Below, piece after piece: positions 8,757-17,718 of a stretch of 64,000 nt of DNA. This stretch comes from an uncultured Paracoccaceae bacterium (GTDB lineage Bacteria; Pseudomonadota; Alphaproteobacteria; Rhodobacterales; Rhodobacteraceae). The notes under the pieces were generated by a model. That model searched no databases, was not told the DNA's origin, and saw only the letters and a list, made by a program, of their open reading frames with translations. Positions within the stretch are counted from its first letter, which is position 1. Each line of letters begins with the position of its first letter. The position numbers were made by a program, and so were the translations under genes. Location of the stretch: positions 186,001-250,000 of the forward strand of contig CAJJAK010000004.1 in the NCBI GenBank assembly GCA_905182165.1, given 5' to 3'.

Positions 8757-10940
8757 ATGAAATTATTGGCTAATAATTTACGAGGTGTAGGTTTGAAGTT
8801 CTCACCTTCAAAACCTGTATCGAGTAACGCAGAAAATGTAAAAAAATTGATATTAAAGTGCCCTGTTTATGCCCAAACGCCACTTCATGAGTGTACTGAT
8901 TTAGCAAAATTACTAGGGATAGAATCTTTATATGTAAAAGATGAACGACCTCGAATGGGTTTAGGAAGTTTTAAAGCTCTTGGTGCTACCTATGCTATTG
9001 CAAAAAAAGCAGCAAAAAGTCCATTGATTAATGAGCAACCTGAACGAACTCTTGAAGGTGAAACATTTATTACTGCTAGTGCAGGAAACCATGGAATGTC
9101 TGTCGCAGCTGGTGCACGAGTTTTTGGAGCGAATTCTGTTGTTTATCTTTCAGAAACGGTTCCAAAAGAATTTGCTGGGAAGCTTCGAGAAAAAGGTGCC
9201 AAAGTCATAATTGAAGGAAAAGATTATGAGGCAAGCATGCAAGCTGCAGCTGCACGTGCGAAACAGGAAGGATGGATATTACTTTCGGATAGTACTTGGG
9301 AAGGTTATTCTGCTGGTTATGACGTAATGGAAGGTTATTTAATGATGCCTGAAGAGGTGCTTGTGCAAATGACCACCTCTCCAACACATATTTTTTTACA
9401 AGCGGGGGTGGGGGGGTTAGCGGCAGCGGTAACAGCCTTTGTAAGATCTAAATGGGGTTCATCTCCAAAAATTATAATAGTAGAACCTTCAGAAGCTCCC
9501 GCAATAATGGAAAGTATAAAAGCTGGAAAACCTGTTTACGCTGAGGGTAAAGTCTCAATTATGGGTCGATTAGATTGCAAAGAACCATCTCATCTAGCAT
9601 TATATTGTCTAGCCAAAGAAGCAGATTTTTTTATGACATTAAGTGATGCTGAGGTTTTGGAAACTATTATGGAGTTAAGTAGTTATGGTTTGCAGACATC
9701 CGCTTCTGGAGGAGCTGGTTACGCTGGGTTAGTAAAGGCTCTGATTAATCAAGATTGTGATCTAGACTCTTCTTCTGTAAGTTTTAGAGATGCTCATTTA
9801 GAAGGTTGTTCAATTGATTTTGAAGAAGCTGAATTTAAAATACGGACTGAAAAAGTTCAAAAAATTATGTTCGAAAAAGAATTTGATGCAATCTTACTTT
9901 GTACTGAGCCTGAGGTTAGATATTTTACGGGTTTCAGAAGCTTATTTTGGCAAAGTCCAACCAGGCCATGGTTTGTTGTGATCCCAAAAAATGGTAAACC
10001 TATAGCAATTATCCCAGAAATCGGTCGTGAGCTTATGGCAAGAACCTGGATTGATCAGATAATCACTTGGCCATCACCTAGGCGAGAAGATGAGGGAATT
10101 TCATTACTGGTGGACGTATTAAAGGAAGCCAAAACTATTGGCCTTTTAATGGGAGAAGAAGCATCATTAAGAATGCCTCTTAGTGATTTTGAAGAACTAA
10201 AATCTAGAGTTAATGGATGTTTCTATGATTGTAGCGATATAATAAAAAAAGTCCGTTTGATAAAATCGGAAGCTGAAATTCTTATTTTAAAAAATATTTG
10301 TGCAATTGCTGATCGGTCGTTTGATCGAGCAGAGAAACTATTCTATTGTGGGCAACCTTTAAATGAAGCGTTTAGGGAATTTAAAATAGCTCTGTTGGAA
10401 GAGGGTGCTGAAGAGGTCCCATATTTAGTAGGAGGTGCTGGAATTGACGGGTATGCAGACCTTATATCTCCTCCAAGTGATAAGCCATTAGAGAGTGGTG
10501 ACATATTAATGTTGGATACTGGTTCTACATTAAAGGGGTATTTTTGTGACTTTGATAGAAATTGGGCAATCAATACAGCGAGTGATTTAGCTAAACGTGT
10601 ATATTCGAAACTACATTATGCTACTGAAGTTGCATTAGAAGAAATTCGACCAGGAATGACTTGTGAACAAGTGTTTATACTAATTAATAATGCCTTAGGT
10701 GGCGGCAGCTCGGATGTCGGTAGAATGGGCCATGGTTTAGGTATCCAGTTAACGGAGTACCCATCTTTAATGTTAGATGATAAGACTGTCTTATTAGAAA
10801 ATATGGTAATAACGATTGAACCGAGTATGTCATATGGTGAAGGACTGATGATGGTTCATGAAGAAAATATTTGCATAAGAGAAGGTAAACCTGAGCTTTT
10901 AACAAAACGTGCTGCGAATGAGTTGCCTATATTAAGCTAA
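8757..10940 (+). CDS. fusion: diaminopropionate ammonia-lyase-like PLP enzyme + M24 (Xaa-Pro aminopeptidase-like) hydrolase
   Basis: A single 727-residue frame with two enzymes. Residues 1 to about 338 are a fold-type II PLP enzyme like diaminopropionate ammonia-lyase: PLP Lys at residue 73 in GLGSFKALGA, the substrate loop ASAGNHGMSVA, phosphate loop QAGVGGLAAA. About 50 residues normally closing that family are absent. Residues about 345-727 are an M24 protein: CTEPEVRYFTGF near its start, and metal ligands Asp in MLDTGS and CDFDRN, His in GHGLG, Glu in TIEPSM and VHEEN, all five intact. ATG 8757 follows GGAAGA. No frame break is visible at the junction (about 9775). Function unknown; lyase acting after amide hydrolysis of a diamino-acid derivative is a guess. 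A MarR gene follows after 17 bases. Confidence 0.85.
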   Translation: MKLLANNLRGVGLKFSPSKPVSSNAENVKKLILKCPVYAQTPLHECTDLAKLLGIESLYVKDERPRMGLGSFKALGATYAIAKKAAKSPLINEQPERTLEGETFITASAGNHGMSVAAGARVFGANSVVYLSETVPKEFAGKLREKGAKVIIEGKDYEASMQAAAARAKQEGWILLSDSTWEGYSAGYDVMEGYLMMPEEVLVQMTTSPTHIFLQAGVGGLAAAVTAFVRSKWGSSPKIIIVEPSEAPAIMESIKAGKPVYAEGKVSIMGRLDCKEPSHLALYCLAKEADFFMTLSDAEVLETIMELSSYGLQTSASGGAGYAGLVKALINQDCDLDSSSVSFRDAHLEGCSIDFEEAEFKIRTEKVQKIMFEKEFDAILLCTEPEVRYFTGFRSLFWQSPTRPWFVVIPKNGKPIAIIPEIGRELMARTWIDQIITWPSPRREDEGISLLVDVLKEAKTIGLLMGEEASLRMPLSDFEELKSRVNGCFYDCSDIIKKVRLIKSEAEILILKNICAIADRSFDRAEKLFYCGQPLNEAFREFKIALLEEGAEEVPYLVGGAGIDGYADLISPPSDKPLESGDILMLDTGSTLKGYFCDFDRNWAINTASDLAKRVYSKLHYATEVALEEIRPGMTCEQVFILINNALGGGSSDVGRMGHGLGIQLTEYPSLMLDDKTVLLENMVITIEPSMSYGEGLMMVHEENICIREGKPELLTKRAANELPILS

Positions 10941-10957
10941 ATAATGCGAGGTACGTT

Positions 10958-11389
10958 TTGTCAGATTTTATTTTAGAAAATTTTCTTCCTTATCAGCTGA
11001 GTTTACTTGCTAACAGAATTAGCAAAGACTTTTCAAAAGAATACATTTCCCGGTTTAAATTAAATAATGCAGAATGGCGAATTATCGCACATCTTAGTCA
11101 GGAAAATGAAGCAATAAGTATTAGAGAAATTTACTCAAAAGTAGATTTGGAAAAATCAAAAGTGAGTAGGGCTGTTTCGAGATTAAGCTCTCGGGAAATT
11201 CTTACCAAAACAGTGAACCTCAAAGATAGGCGCTTAGTGGACTTGAAATTAACAAAAAATGGGAAAAAGATTATTGAAAACATGGCAAAGGTAGCCAAAG
11301 ATTTTGAATCTGAAGTTTTAATAAAGATTGAAAATCCGGACTATTTTAGAAAAATTATTATATCGTTAATCAAAGATCAAATTATTTAA
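10958..11389 (+). CDS. MarR family transcriptional regulator
   Basis: Winged-helix regulator of 143 residues with a TTG start at 10958. The order is right for MarR: dimerisation helix (YQLSLLANRISKDFSKEYISRF), NAEWRIIAHLSQ, the recognition-helix segment SIREIYSKVDLEKSKVSRAVSRLSSREIL, and the wing LKDRRLVDLKLTKNGKKI. It lies 17 bases after the PLP-lyase/M24 fusion and is likely co-transcribed. Probable target is the palindrome at 8671-8688, which would let it repress both the fusion gene and hmgA-fahA in response to an aromatic or diamino ligand; this link is inferred. Confidence 0.9.
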   Translation: MSDFILENFLPYQLSLLANRISKDFSKEYISRFKLNNAEWRIIAHLSQENEAISIREIYSKVDLEKSKVSRAVSRLSSREILTKTVNLKDRRLVDLKLTKNGKKIIENMAKVAKDFESEVLIKIENPDYFRKIIISLIKDQII

Positions 11390-11459
11390 TCCAAAGTGAA
11401 CGCTGTAGCGTAATCATTTAGACTTAATAATATTTAAACAATCTTAAAAAGGTTTTGAT

Positions 11460-12170
11460 TTGAAAAAAATACTCATTTTGGGGAGTGCACCTGACGCTAT
11501 TAGGGCAGCCGACTTTGACATAAATTCATTTACCTCGATCGTTGCCATTAATAATGCTTGGAAAATAACTCCAAGATGGACTCATTCAATATTTCCAACG
11601 GATTTTCCATTTGAAAAGAGGCCGAAAGAAAATCCAAAACAAACACTTCATACAGCACAAGAGTATGTACCAATTCAAAATAATTATGGTGGGTTTTTGT
11701 ATGCTGGAGGAACTATGGCATTCACAGCCGCTTATTGGGCATTAGATTACTTAAATCCTGACCTTATAGCATTTCTGGGTTGTGATATGGTTTACGAAGG
11801 TACCAATACCCATTTCTATGGTTGTGGTACAGCTGACCCATTAAGAGTAGACCCCTCACTTCGATCAATTGAAGCTAAAGCTAATAGATTTGAATTTTTT
11901 GCCAATAAAGAGGGTTGTTCAGTAGTAAATATTTCTGAAAAAGATGTGAGCCGGCTCACATACCAGAAAATTGGAATCTCTGAACTGAACGATTATCAGC
12001 TCTCAGATCGTAATTTAAATAGTACTATTGTTACAAAAGCATTGGAGATGGAAAAAAAATTAGATTACTTTGTGGCAAGTGGTAAATATTGGAAAGAAAC
12101 TCATAGATTCGATTTGGCAAAAATTGATGAGTTAGATCAATTATGGCTAAATTGTTTTCTGAAAAACTAG
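11460..12170 (+). CDS. unrecognised protein, possible sialyltransferase/DUF115-like nucleotide-sugar fold
   Basis: 236 residues, TTG start at 11460 with AAAAAGG eight bases upstream. Starts with MKKILILGSAPD, a Rossmann-like strand-loop, then AINNAWK, WTHSIFPTDFPF, GGTMAFTAAYWALDYLNPDLIAFLGCDMVY, and HFYGCGTADPLR. The combination of an N-terminal GSAP loop and a later FLGCDMVY block is reminiscent of GT42/DUF115-type proteins that bind nucleotide sugars or pterins, but no catalytic motif is certain. No signal peptide or membrane segment. It precedes tspO by 10 bases. I do not assign a function. Confidence 0.75.
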   Translation: MKKILILGSAPDAIRAADFDINSFTSIVAINNAWKITPRWTHSIFPTDFPFEKRPKENPKQTLHTAQEYVPIQNNYGGFLYAGGTMAFTAAYWALDYLNPDLIAFLGCDMVYEGTNTHFYGCGTADPLRVDPSLRSIEAKANRFEFFANKEGCSVVNISEKDVSRLTYQKIGISELNDYQLSDRNLNSTIVTKALEMEKKLDYFVASGKYWKETHRFDLAKIDELDQLWLNCFLKN

Positions 12171-12180
12171 AGAATTAGTG

Positions 12181-12648
12181 ATGACATTTAATAAGATTAT
12201 AACTTGGATCCTTTTTTATTCATGTACATTGGTAGCGACTAGTAATGCTTTAATTTGGGAAATAGATTCTACCTGGTATAAAGCACTCCTGGCTCCAGCT
12301 TTTTCACCTCCTAGTTGGTTATTTGGTCCTGTTTGGACAATTTTGTATGTTTTAATTGCAACATCTGCATATCGTTTTGTATTTATGAAGACTACAAATA
12401 TAAAGCCCATCTTATTGGCATTATGGGCCTTGCAAATGACCTTAAATACAATTTGGGTTTCCATTTATTTTGGTGCAAAGGATTTGTTTAGTGCACTTAT
12501 TGTAATAATAATTTTATGGCTATGCATTTTTATCTTAGTAACTTTAAGTTGGCGTATTGATAAAATATCTAGCTTTCTTTTAATGCCCTACTTGCTATGG
12601 ATTAGCTTTGCCACAATATTAAATGCCTCATATTGGTATTTAAATTAA
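12181..12648 (+). CDS. tspO: TspO/MBR family tryptophan-rich sensory protein
   Basis: Integral membrane protein of about 155 residues with five predicted hydrophobic segments. The loop WYKALLAPAFSPPSWLFGPVWTILY is the hallmark TspO motif, followed by ALQMTLNTIWVSIYFGAKD. TspO binds tetrapyrroles and modulates porphyrin-related and photosynthesis gene control in Rhodobacter. A GTG at 12178 directly precedes the ATG at 12181; ATG is preferred. It stands head-to-tail with a group that includes HemD and the HemY-like protein on the opposite strand, so the neighbourhood is rich in tetrapyrrole functions. Confidence 0.93.
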   Translation: MTFNKIITWILFYSCTLVATSNALIWEIDSTWYKALLAPAFSPPSWLFGPVWTILYVLIATSAYRFVFMKTTNIKPILLALWALQMTLNTIWVSIYFGAKDLFSALIVIIILWLCIFILVTLSWRIDKISSFLLMPYLLWISFATILNASYWYLN

Positions 12649-12663
12649 ATAATGCATTATCAT

Positions 12664-13224
12664 TCAATAAAAACTTACTGAGGCTACACTTAGATCAGCT
12701 TTATGATCACGGCCATATGCAACCAAACCAATGCTTTTTAAAGAACTCGGATTAATATTTTTCCGTAGAAAACTACCAGATCTTTTAAAGGTTTTTAATG
12801 GAATTTTTATTTCTTTCCAATCAGACGTGACAGAAAATTTAGCTTGATAGTATTGCCATGGTAAAATTGTTCCTTTGGTGCGCAGATGTAAATAATAAAC
12901 AGTATTATTGCCTTTTGCGTTTAACACTATTCCTTCTATATTTTTTGTTAATGGCTGTATTAGTTTAATTCTAGCTTGAATAAATCCACCCTGATTTTGC
13001 GTACTAACATTCCCAGTTAAATTTATATAATTTAACTGATTTTCGTTATTAAAAGAAATCTTACCAGTGGAAATCCCACCCATAACTTGGTCACTGAAGA
13101 ACTCCCATCTTTTTTCTGGTTGGACATCAAATTTTTCTAACATTAGATCATCAGCCTTTAGAGTATGAGAAAAAAATAAAGTCATAATTGTGATTAATGT
13201 TAGTTTGCTTAATACTTGTTTCAT
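12664..13224 (-). CDS. CIA30 / NDUFAF1-like domain protein, exported
   Basis: 186 residues from ATG 13224, chosen because it opens a signal peptide (MKQVLSKLTLITIMTLFFSH ending near LKADD); a longer reading starting at 13266 would bury it. The mature part has the CIA30 pattern: FSDQVMGGISTGKISF, NQGGFIQARIKL, IVLNAKGNNTVYYLHLRT, WQYYQAKFSVTSDWKEIKIPLKTFKR. In mitochondria the family assists complex I assembly; bacterial members are periplasmic and uncharacterised. It starts 5 bases after the HemY-like gene and may be translated with it. Confidence 0.85.
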   Translation of the reverse strand: MKQVLSKLTLITIMTLFFSHTLKADDLMLEKFDVQPEKRWEFFSDQVMGGISTGKISFNNENQLNYINLTGNVSTQNQGGFIQARIKLIQPLTKNIEGIVLNAKGNNTVYYLHLRTKGTILPWQYYQAKFSVTSDWKEIKIPLKTFKRSGSFLRKNINPSSLKSIGLVAYGRDHKADLSVASVSFY

Positions 13225-13228
13225 GAAA

Positions 13229-14629
13229 TTACTTTTTATCCTCAGATGAAGGTTCTTTTTTGTCATTTAACTCACCAATTATCAACGGTAACAACTCTGT
13301 AGACTTATCAATTTTTGATGGAATTTCAGTTTCCATCCATTCCAATGTATCAAACGCTTTACACTGATCGCAAATAGGCAACCACTCATTGTATATGTTG
13401 TTGCATTTTGTGCATGTCCACATTGGTCCATACTTAGCTCCTAACGCTTTTGCTAGCCAGCCACGAACTACTGCATCTTTTGCGCCAGTTCCGCGTTCTA
13501 CAGCAGCCATAATTGTAAGGCATCGTGCAGTAGGTTTTTTCTCTGCAAGGTCTCCCATAATTTTACGAGCTCCTGTATAGTTTTCTGCAGCAAGAGCTAA
13601 TTCAGCTTCCAACATTTGGACTTCAGGTGTTCCATTGTGTACTTTTATCCAAGGTTTGAAACGATTGTAACGCTCATCAGCACTCTCTGAAGGTTCTAAA
13701 TTTGCGAATGCTGCTGCCAAATCAGGATGTGGTGATTTATTCCAGGCCTTACGTAATACACTAGTTGCGAGACGTTTTTTCATATTTCTTAGATGAGCTG
13801 ATGATGCTAAAATAGCTGCAGGAACCAATTCTGGTGAAGCTTTATTTGCTTGAAAGGCCGCCTCGAAGGAATTCTCACTAGAACCTTCCTTTGCCGTCGC
13901 AAGGTTCAATATAGCATTTCTACGAATAAAAATATCTTTTGGTAGTAGACCTGATTTATATTTTGCACTCAAAGTTTTTTGCGCACCTGTCCAATCATTC
14001 CCTTCCACTTGCAGTTCGAAAAGGGTAGTTAGGATTGTGCCATCTTTAGGTTTTATGGAAATGGCTTTGTGAGCTAACTCTAAAGCTGTTTCTTTATCAC
14101 CGTCTTCTAATTTTTGCTTCATTATACCAAGAATTCCCACAAATTTTGTTCGTTCTTGATTAAGGAGTTCTTTATAGAATTTCAGGGCTTCCTTACGGTC
14201 TCCAGATTGTTCAGCAGCTTGGGCACTTAATAGATTCGTTACTTCAGGCTTTCCTAGTAATTTATTGGCACGTGAAGCTTTAATTGTTGCTGTTTTATTT
14301 TCACCTAAAGCTAATGCAATCATACCATCAGAGAGAGCTTGGAACCCTTTTTTCTCTCTATTTCTATCAAAATAACGAGAAATAGCAGTTTCGTCACCAT
14401 TTAGGAAACGGTATGTGGCAATTAAAAAATTGCAAATTTTAAACATGAACCAGATAATAAAAAGACCTATAGCTCCCGCAATTATAACAGCAATTGGAGA
14501 AAAAGTGATTTCAATATTTGACAATATAATTTGAAACTCATCGTTGGTTTTTGCGAACTGAGTTACAGCAAAGGAAAAAACACTTACTATGCCAATGAAT
14601 ATTATTATGTTGATTATTGATTTAATCAT
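13229..14629 (-). CDS. hemY: HemY-like (HemY_N, TPR) inner-membrane protein with C-terminal zinc ribbon
   Basis: 466 residues. Two N-terminal membrane segments (residues about 5-25 and 45-65), then HemY_N features (RYLNGDETAISRYF, FQALSDGMIALALGE, ASRANKLL, AQAAEQSGDRKEALKFYKELL) and tetratricopeptide-like helices. Near the end two CxxC pairs (CTKC..ICDQC) form a probable zinc ribbon followed by FDTLEW, as in other alphaproteobacterial members. It belongs to the HemY protein encoded with hemD, not the protoporphyrinogen oxidase of the same name; precise function is unsettled. Its start overlaps the Mic60 stop by 8 bases. Confidence 0.85.
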   Translation of the reverse strand: MIKSIINIIIFIGIVSVFSFAVTQFAKTNDEFQIILSNIEITFSPIAVIIAGAIGLFIIWFMFKICNFLIATYRFLNGDETAISRYFDRNREKKGFQALSDGMIALALGENKTATIKASRANKLLGKPEVTNLLSAQAAEQSGDRKEALKFYKELLNQERTKFVGILGIMKQKLEDGDKETALELAHKAISIKPKDGTILTTLFELQVEGNDWTGAQKTLSAKYKSGLLPKDIFIRRNAILNLATAKEGSSENSFEAAFQANKASPELVPAAILASSAHLRNMKKRLATSVLRKAWNKSPHPDLAAAFANLEPSESADERYNRFKPWIKVHNGTPEVQMLEAELALAAENYTGARKIMGDLAEKKPTARCLTIMAAVERGTGAKDAVVRGWLAKALGAKYGPMWTCTKCNNIYNEWLPICDQCKAFDTLEWMETEIPSKIDKSTELLPLIIGELNDKKEPSSEDKK

Positions 14630-15803
14630 TGGTTTCGCGCATTTCAGTAATCTTAACGAAGATCTTGTCTAACTCTGCTTTAGTTTTATAAGTTATTTGT
14701 GCCTCTATCATCCAATTATGTATGGATTTTTTTGCATCTTCAGGTAAACTTTTTAGCTCTTTTAGTGCATCACCTAAGTTATTTAATTTTAAACTTCTTT
14801 CTGCTCTAGAAAGAATAGCATCGATACTATCTCCAGAAATAGGTTTTAAGGAACGAGTTGTTATATGTGTTTTCAAAAATACTAAGATTTTTTGTGATAT
14901 TTTATCTTTATCATTCTTTGTATGGAATTCTTTTAATGCACTTCTAGCCTCTTTAGGAAAAGTATTACGAAGCTGTTCTAATGGTTTTACACCATTAAAA
15001 GCATTCTTTAGTATTTCTTTGGATATTTTTATATTTAATTGTGTTGCTATGTTAGAAAGGGGTTCTCCAAAGGGTTTTCCCTGAAGAAACGCTGACTGCA
15101 CTAAGTTTAAATCTGATAAAAGATTGTTTTTGATCTCATTAGATTTTAATTTCTTTTCTAGGATCTTTACAGCTGACTCAGCTTTTTTAATGGCTAAAAT
15201 TAATTTGCTATTTTCTGATTTAACTTTTTGATCCTCAGGAAGTTTCTGTTCATCAAAAATGGCAACATCAATTTTTTGAGTGCTGTCAGGAGTAGCTTTA
15301 ATCTTCGGTTGAACTATTATTTTATTGATTTTATTTGCTAAATCTTGGTTTTGTTCAGATAAAAAAGTATTTGCTTTCAATACCTGGTTAAGATTCTTAT
15401 TTATCTCTTCTATTTTAGCATTTTGATCATTCACCAAAGTATTTGCTAAGTTTGTCTGAAAGTTCTCTAATTGCCGCTCTATTTCTATGAATTGCGATCT
15501 ATCACTATTCTTAATTTGCTCCGATTGGTAATAGTATAACCCTATTAAAATGACAAAAATTATTGCAAAAATTAGCCATTTAATATTGCTAATAATAATA
15601 TTATTTTTAAATTTTTTGGTTAATTGGTCATCAATTTTTTGAAGGTTTGAGTTTTCCAACTCTGCCACTTCTTGGGTTGATTTAGTCTTAAAACTCTTTG
15701 TTGGTGTCGAAACTTTATTTATAGATTCTTTTTTTGCTTTTGGTTTAGGCAACTTATTTGTTTTCTTAGAGTTACTTGTAGTAGCTGGATTTTTATTGGC
15801 CAC
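14622..15803 (-). CDS. Mic60/mitofilin-like inner-membrane protein
   Basis: 393 residues. A Lys/Pro/Thr-rich cytosolic head (about 1-75), one membrane segment (IISNIKWLIFAIIFVILIGLYY, about 70-91), then a long coiled coil rich in Gln, Asn and Glu (about 95-215), and a C-terminal helical mitofilin-like region (LLSDLNLVQSAFLQGKPFGEPL, RNTFPKEARSAL, DSIDAILSRAERSLKLNNLGDALKELKSLP). This is the alphaproteobacterial homologue of mitochondrial Mic60, implicated in shaping intracytoplasmic membranes. Gene order hemD - mic60 - hemY matches what is known for alphaproteobacteria. Sequence divergence is high, so recognition depends on architecture and context. Confidence 0.85.
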   Translation of the reverse strand: MANKNPATTSNSKKTNKLPKPKAKKESINKVSTPTKSFKTKSTQEVAELENSNLQKIDDQLTKKFKNNIIISNIKWLIFAIIFVILIGLYYYQSEQIKNSDRSQFIEIERQLENFQTNLANTLVNDQNAKIEEINKNLNQVLKANTFLSEQNQDLANKINKIIVQPKIKATPDSTQKIDVAIFDEQKLPEDQKVKSENSKLILAIKKAESAVKILEKKLKSNEIKNNLLSDLNLVQSAFLQGKPFGEPLSNIATQLNIKISKEILKNAFNGVKPLEQLRNTFPKEARSALKEFHTKNDKDKISQKILVFLKTHITTRSLKPISGDSIDAILSRAERSLKLNNLGDALKELKSLPEDAKKSIHNWMIEAQITYKTKAELDKIFVKITEMRETND

Positions 15804-15889
15804 AGTAATGAACTCCTATAAAATCCATTCTAAATTTATAATTATTCTTGAAGTAAGTTAAAACTTCGAGCTTAAGTCTACAAGTCATG

Positions 15890-16591
15890 TTATTTGCTTG
15901 TCGCCTTTATTAAACTTTTTACCATACTTTCTGCCGTTGGTTGTGCTGCTACTTTAATATTTTGAAAGCCCTGGTTCTGTAAAACGTTTTTAATATTTGT
16001 ACTTAGACATAAGAATTCTAGATTTAAAAATTTTAAATTTTTGAGTTGGCTAGCCATCGTTGAAGCAGTATTAGCTGAAAATATAGTTATTAGTGATTTC
16101 TCTTTGGATTCTAATAAAAGTCTAGTTCTTTTATTAACTTTTTCTGGTTTTTGTTCGTAAATAATTGTTTCATTAATATTAATACCTTGTCTAAGCAGAT
16201 ATTCCTTTAGGTTAAATGAGACATATTTACCTCTTAAATAATGGTAATTTTCACTAGTTTTTTTAGGAAAGTTGTTTGTGAACTCTTCGATATTAGAGCC
16301 TATGCATTCTGCATTTAAGCCTAATTTTTGTGCAGTTTTAGTTGTTTTTAATCCAACACAGTAGCAAGAAAATTCTTCTTTATAATCACAACTCCAATTA
16401 AATAATGCATTTTCTGATGTAAAAATTAAAATAGTAGAAGTTGCTATTTCAGGAGTTGTCATTGTGTTTATTATTTTAGAAATTGGTGATATTATAATTT
16501 GGCTTTTTTTAATTTTGGCATCAATCAATTGCTTATTAAATCTATTAGCCTGTCGCACTGGTCGAGTTATGATGATAAATTCTTTAACCAT
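15890..16591 (-). CDS. hemD: uroporphyrinogen-III synthase
   Basis: Cyclises hydroxymethylbilane to uroporphyrinogen III. The ATG at 16591 gives 233 residues beginning VKEFIIITRPVRQANRFNKQL, the normal N-terminus (TRP motif); a longer upstream extension would overlap tsaD. Also visible are ILIFTSENALFNW, YCVGLKTTKTAQKLG, YHYLRGKYVS and SLITIFSANTASTM. The family is weakly conserved, so identification rests on these blocks plus position between tsaD and mic60-hemY, the usual alphaproteobacterial order. No hemC in the window. Confidence 0.85.
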   Translation of the reverse strand: MVKEFIIITRPVRQANRFNKQLIDAKIKKSQIIISPISKIINTMTTPEIATSTILIFTSENALFNWSCDYKEEFSCYCVGLKTTKTAQKLGLNAECIGSNIEEFTNNFPKKTSENYHYLRGKYVSFNLKEYLLRQGININETIIYEQKPEKVNKRTRLLLESKEKSLITIFSANTASTMASQLKNLKFLNLEFLCLSTNIKNVLQNQGFQNIKVAAQPTAESMVKSLIKATSK

Positions 16592-16644
16592 GTTTATATT
16601 TAACGGGATTGCAGGTGGCAACGCAACGATGTAACCGTTTTTAA

Positions 16645-17718
16645 ATGATAACAATGCTCGGAATAGAAAGTAGTTGTGACGATACAGCGGCGTCGGTTGT
16701 TCGTGAAACATCTGATGGCCGACCTTTGATATTGTCGAACGAAGTTATTGGACAAAATGTTCATAAGATTGCAGTCAAAGGTCAGTGCCAGGTGTTCCTT
16801 TAACTAATGCTACAAAATTAGATATAGTAACAAAATTAAAATCTTATAATGTTGAAATTAGATGCAGTTTCAGTTACTGCAGGTCCTGGACTTATAGGTG
16901 GCGTCTTGTCTGGAGTAATGTTTTCTAAAGGTTTAGCTGCTGGATTGGGGTTACCATTGATTGGGGTCAATCATCTAGCGGGTCATGCTTTAACGCCTCG
17001 TTTAACGGAGCAAATAAGTTTCCCTTATTTAATGTTGTTAATTTCTGGAGGTCATTGCCAGTTTCTTATTGTAAAAAGTGCAGAAGAGTTTGTTAGGCTT
17101 GGTGGAACAATAGATGATGCTCCAGGTGAAGCTTTTGATAAGGTTGCTAAACTTTTATGTTTAGATCAACCTGGTGGACCATCAATTGAAAGAGCAGCAA
17201 AGTTAGGAAATCCTAATGCATTCTCCCTACCTAGACCTCTACTAGATAGAAAAGACTGCAACTTGTCTTTCTCTGGCCTAAAGACTGCAGTTATTCGTTT
17301 GAGAGATAAGATAGTATTGGATAATGGGACATTGTCGACTGAGAAGTTGCAGGATTTATGCGCGAGCTTTCAACAAGCTGTCTCAGATGTTTTGTTAAAA
17401 AAGACGGAATTTGCTATGAGGAGTTTTTCAAATAGAATTGGTTTTTTCCCAAAATCATTTGCAGTAGCGGGTGGCGTTGCTGCAAATTCAGAAATTAGAC
17501 TAAAGTTGCAAAATTTATGTGAAGAAAAAAATGTTATTTTTTCTGCCCCACCAATAAACTTATGCACTGATAATGGTGCTATGATAGCTTGGGCTGGTAT
17601 CGAGTTATTAAAAGCTGGTAGAGTAGATGATATGAGCTTGAAAGCTAAACCAAGATGGCCTTTGGATGTGATTAGTCCTCCGATGCTTGGCTCTGGAAAA
17701 AAAGGCGCAAAAGCATGA
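16645..17718 (+). CDS. tsaD: tRNA N6-threonylcarbamoyladenosine transferase TsaD, interrupted
   Basis: Transfers threonylcarbamoyl to A37 of ANN-decoding tRNAs. ATG 16645 starts [19 protein letters not shown] (GIExSCDxT motif). From ATG 16849 the remainder is clear: [22 protein letters not shown], metal-site [64 protein letters not shown]. Both ends share a frame, but 16760-16855 has stops in it; another frame reads TKLDIVTK, the expected block. The normally invariant PEIAxRAH stretch cannot be read and roughly six codons seem missing. Full span is 358 codons, near normal. Its stop overlaps gpsA (ATGA). Confidence 0.9.

Noticed and set aside
9402..9418. G-rich run in the PLP-lyase domain as a likely frameshift site
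   Set aside because: The frame across it gives the expected QAGVGGLAAA phosphate loop, so the sequence is correct there.
14722..15084. 120-codon open frame on the plus strand inside the Mic60 gene
   Set aside because: Antisense shadow of a confidently assigned gene, with no start context or family similarity.
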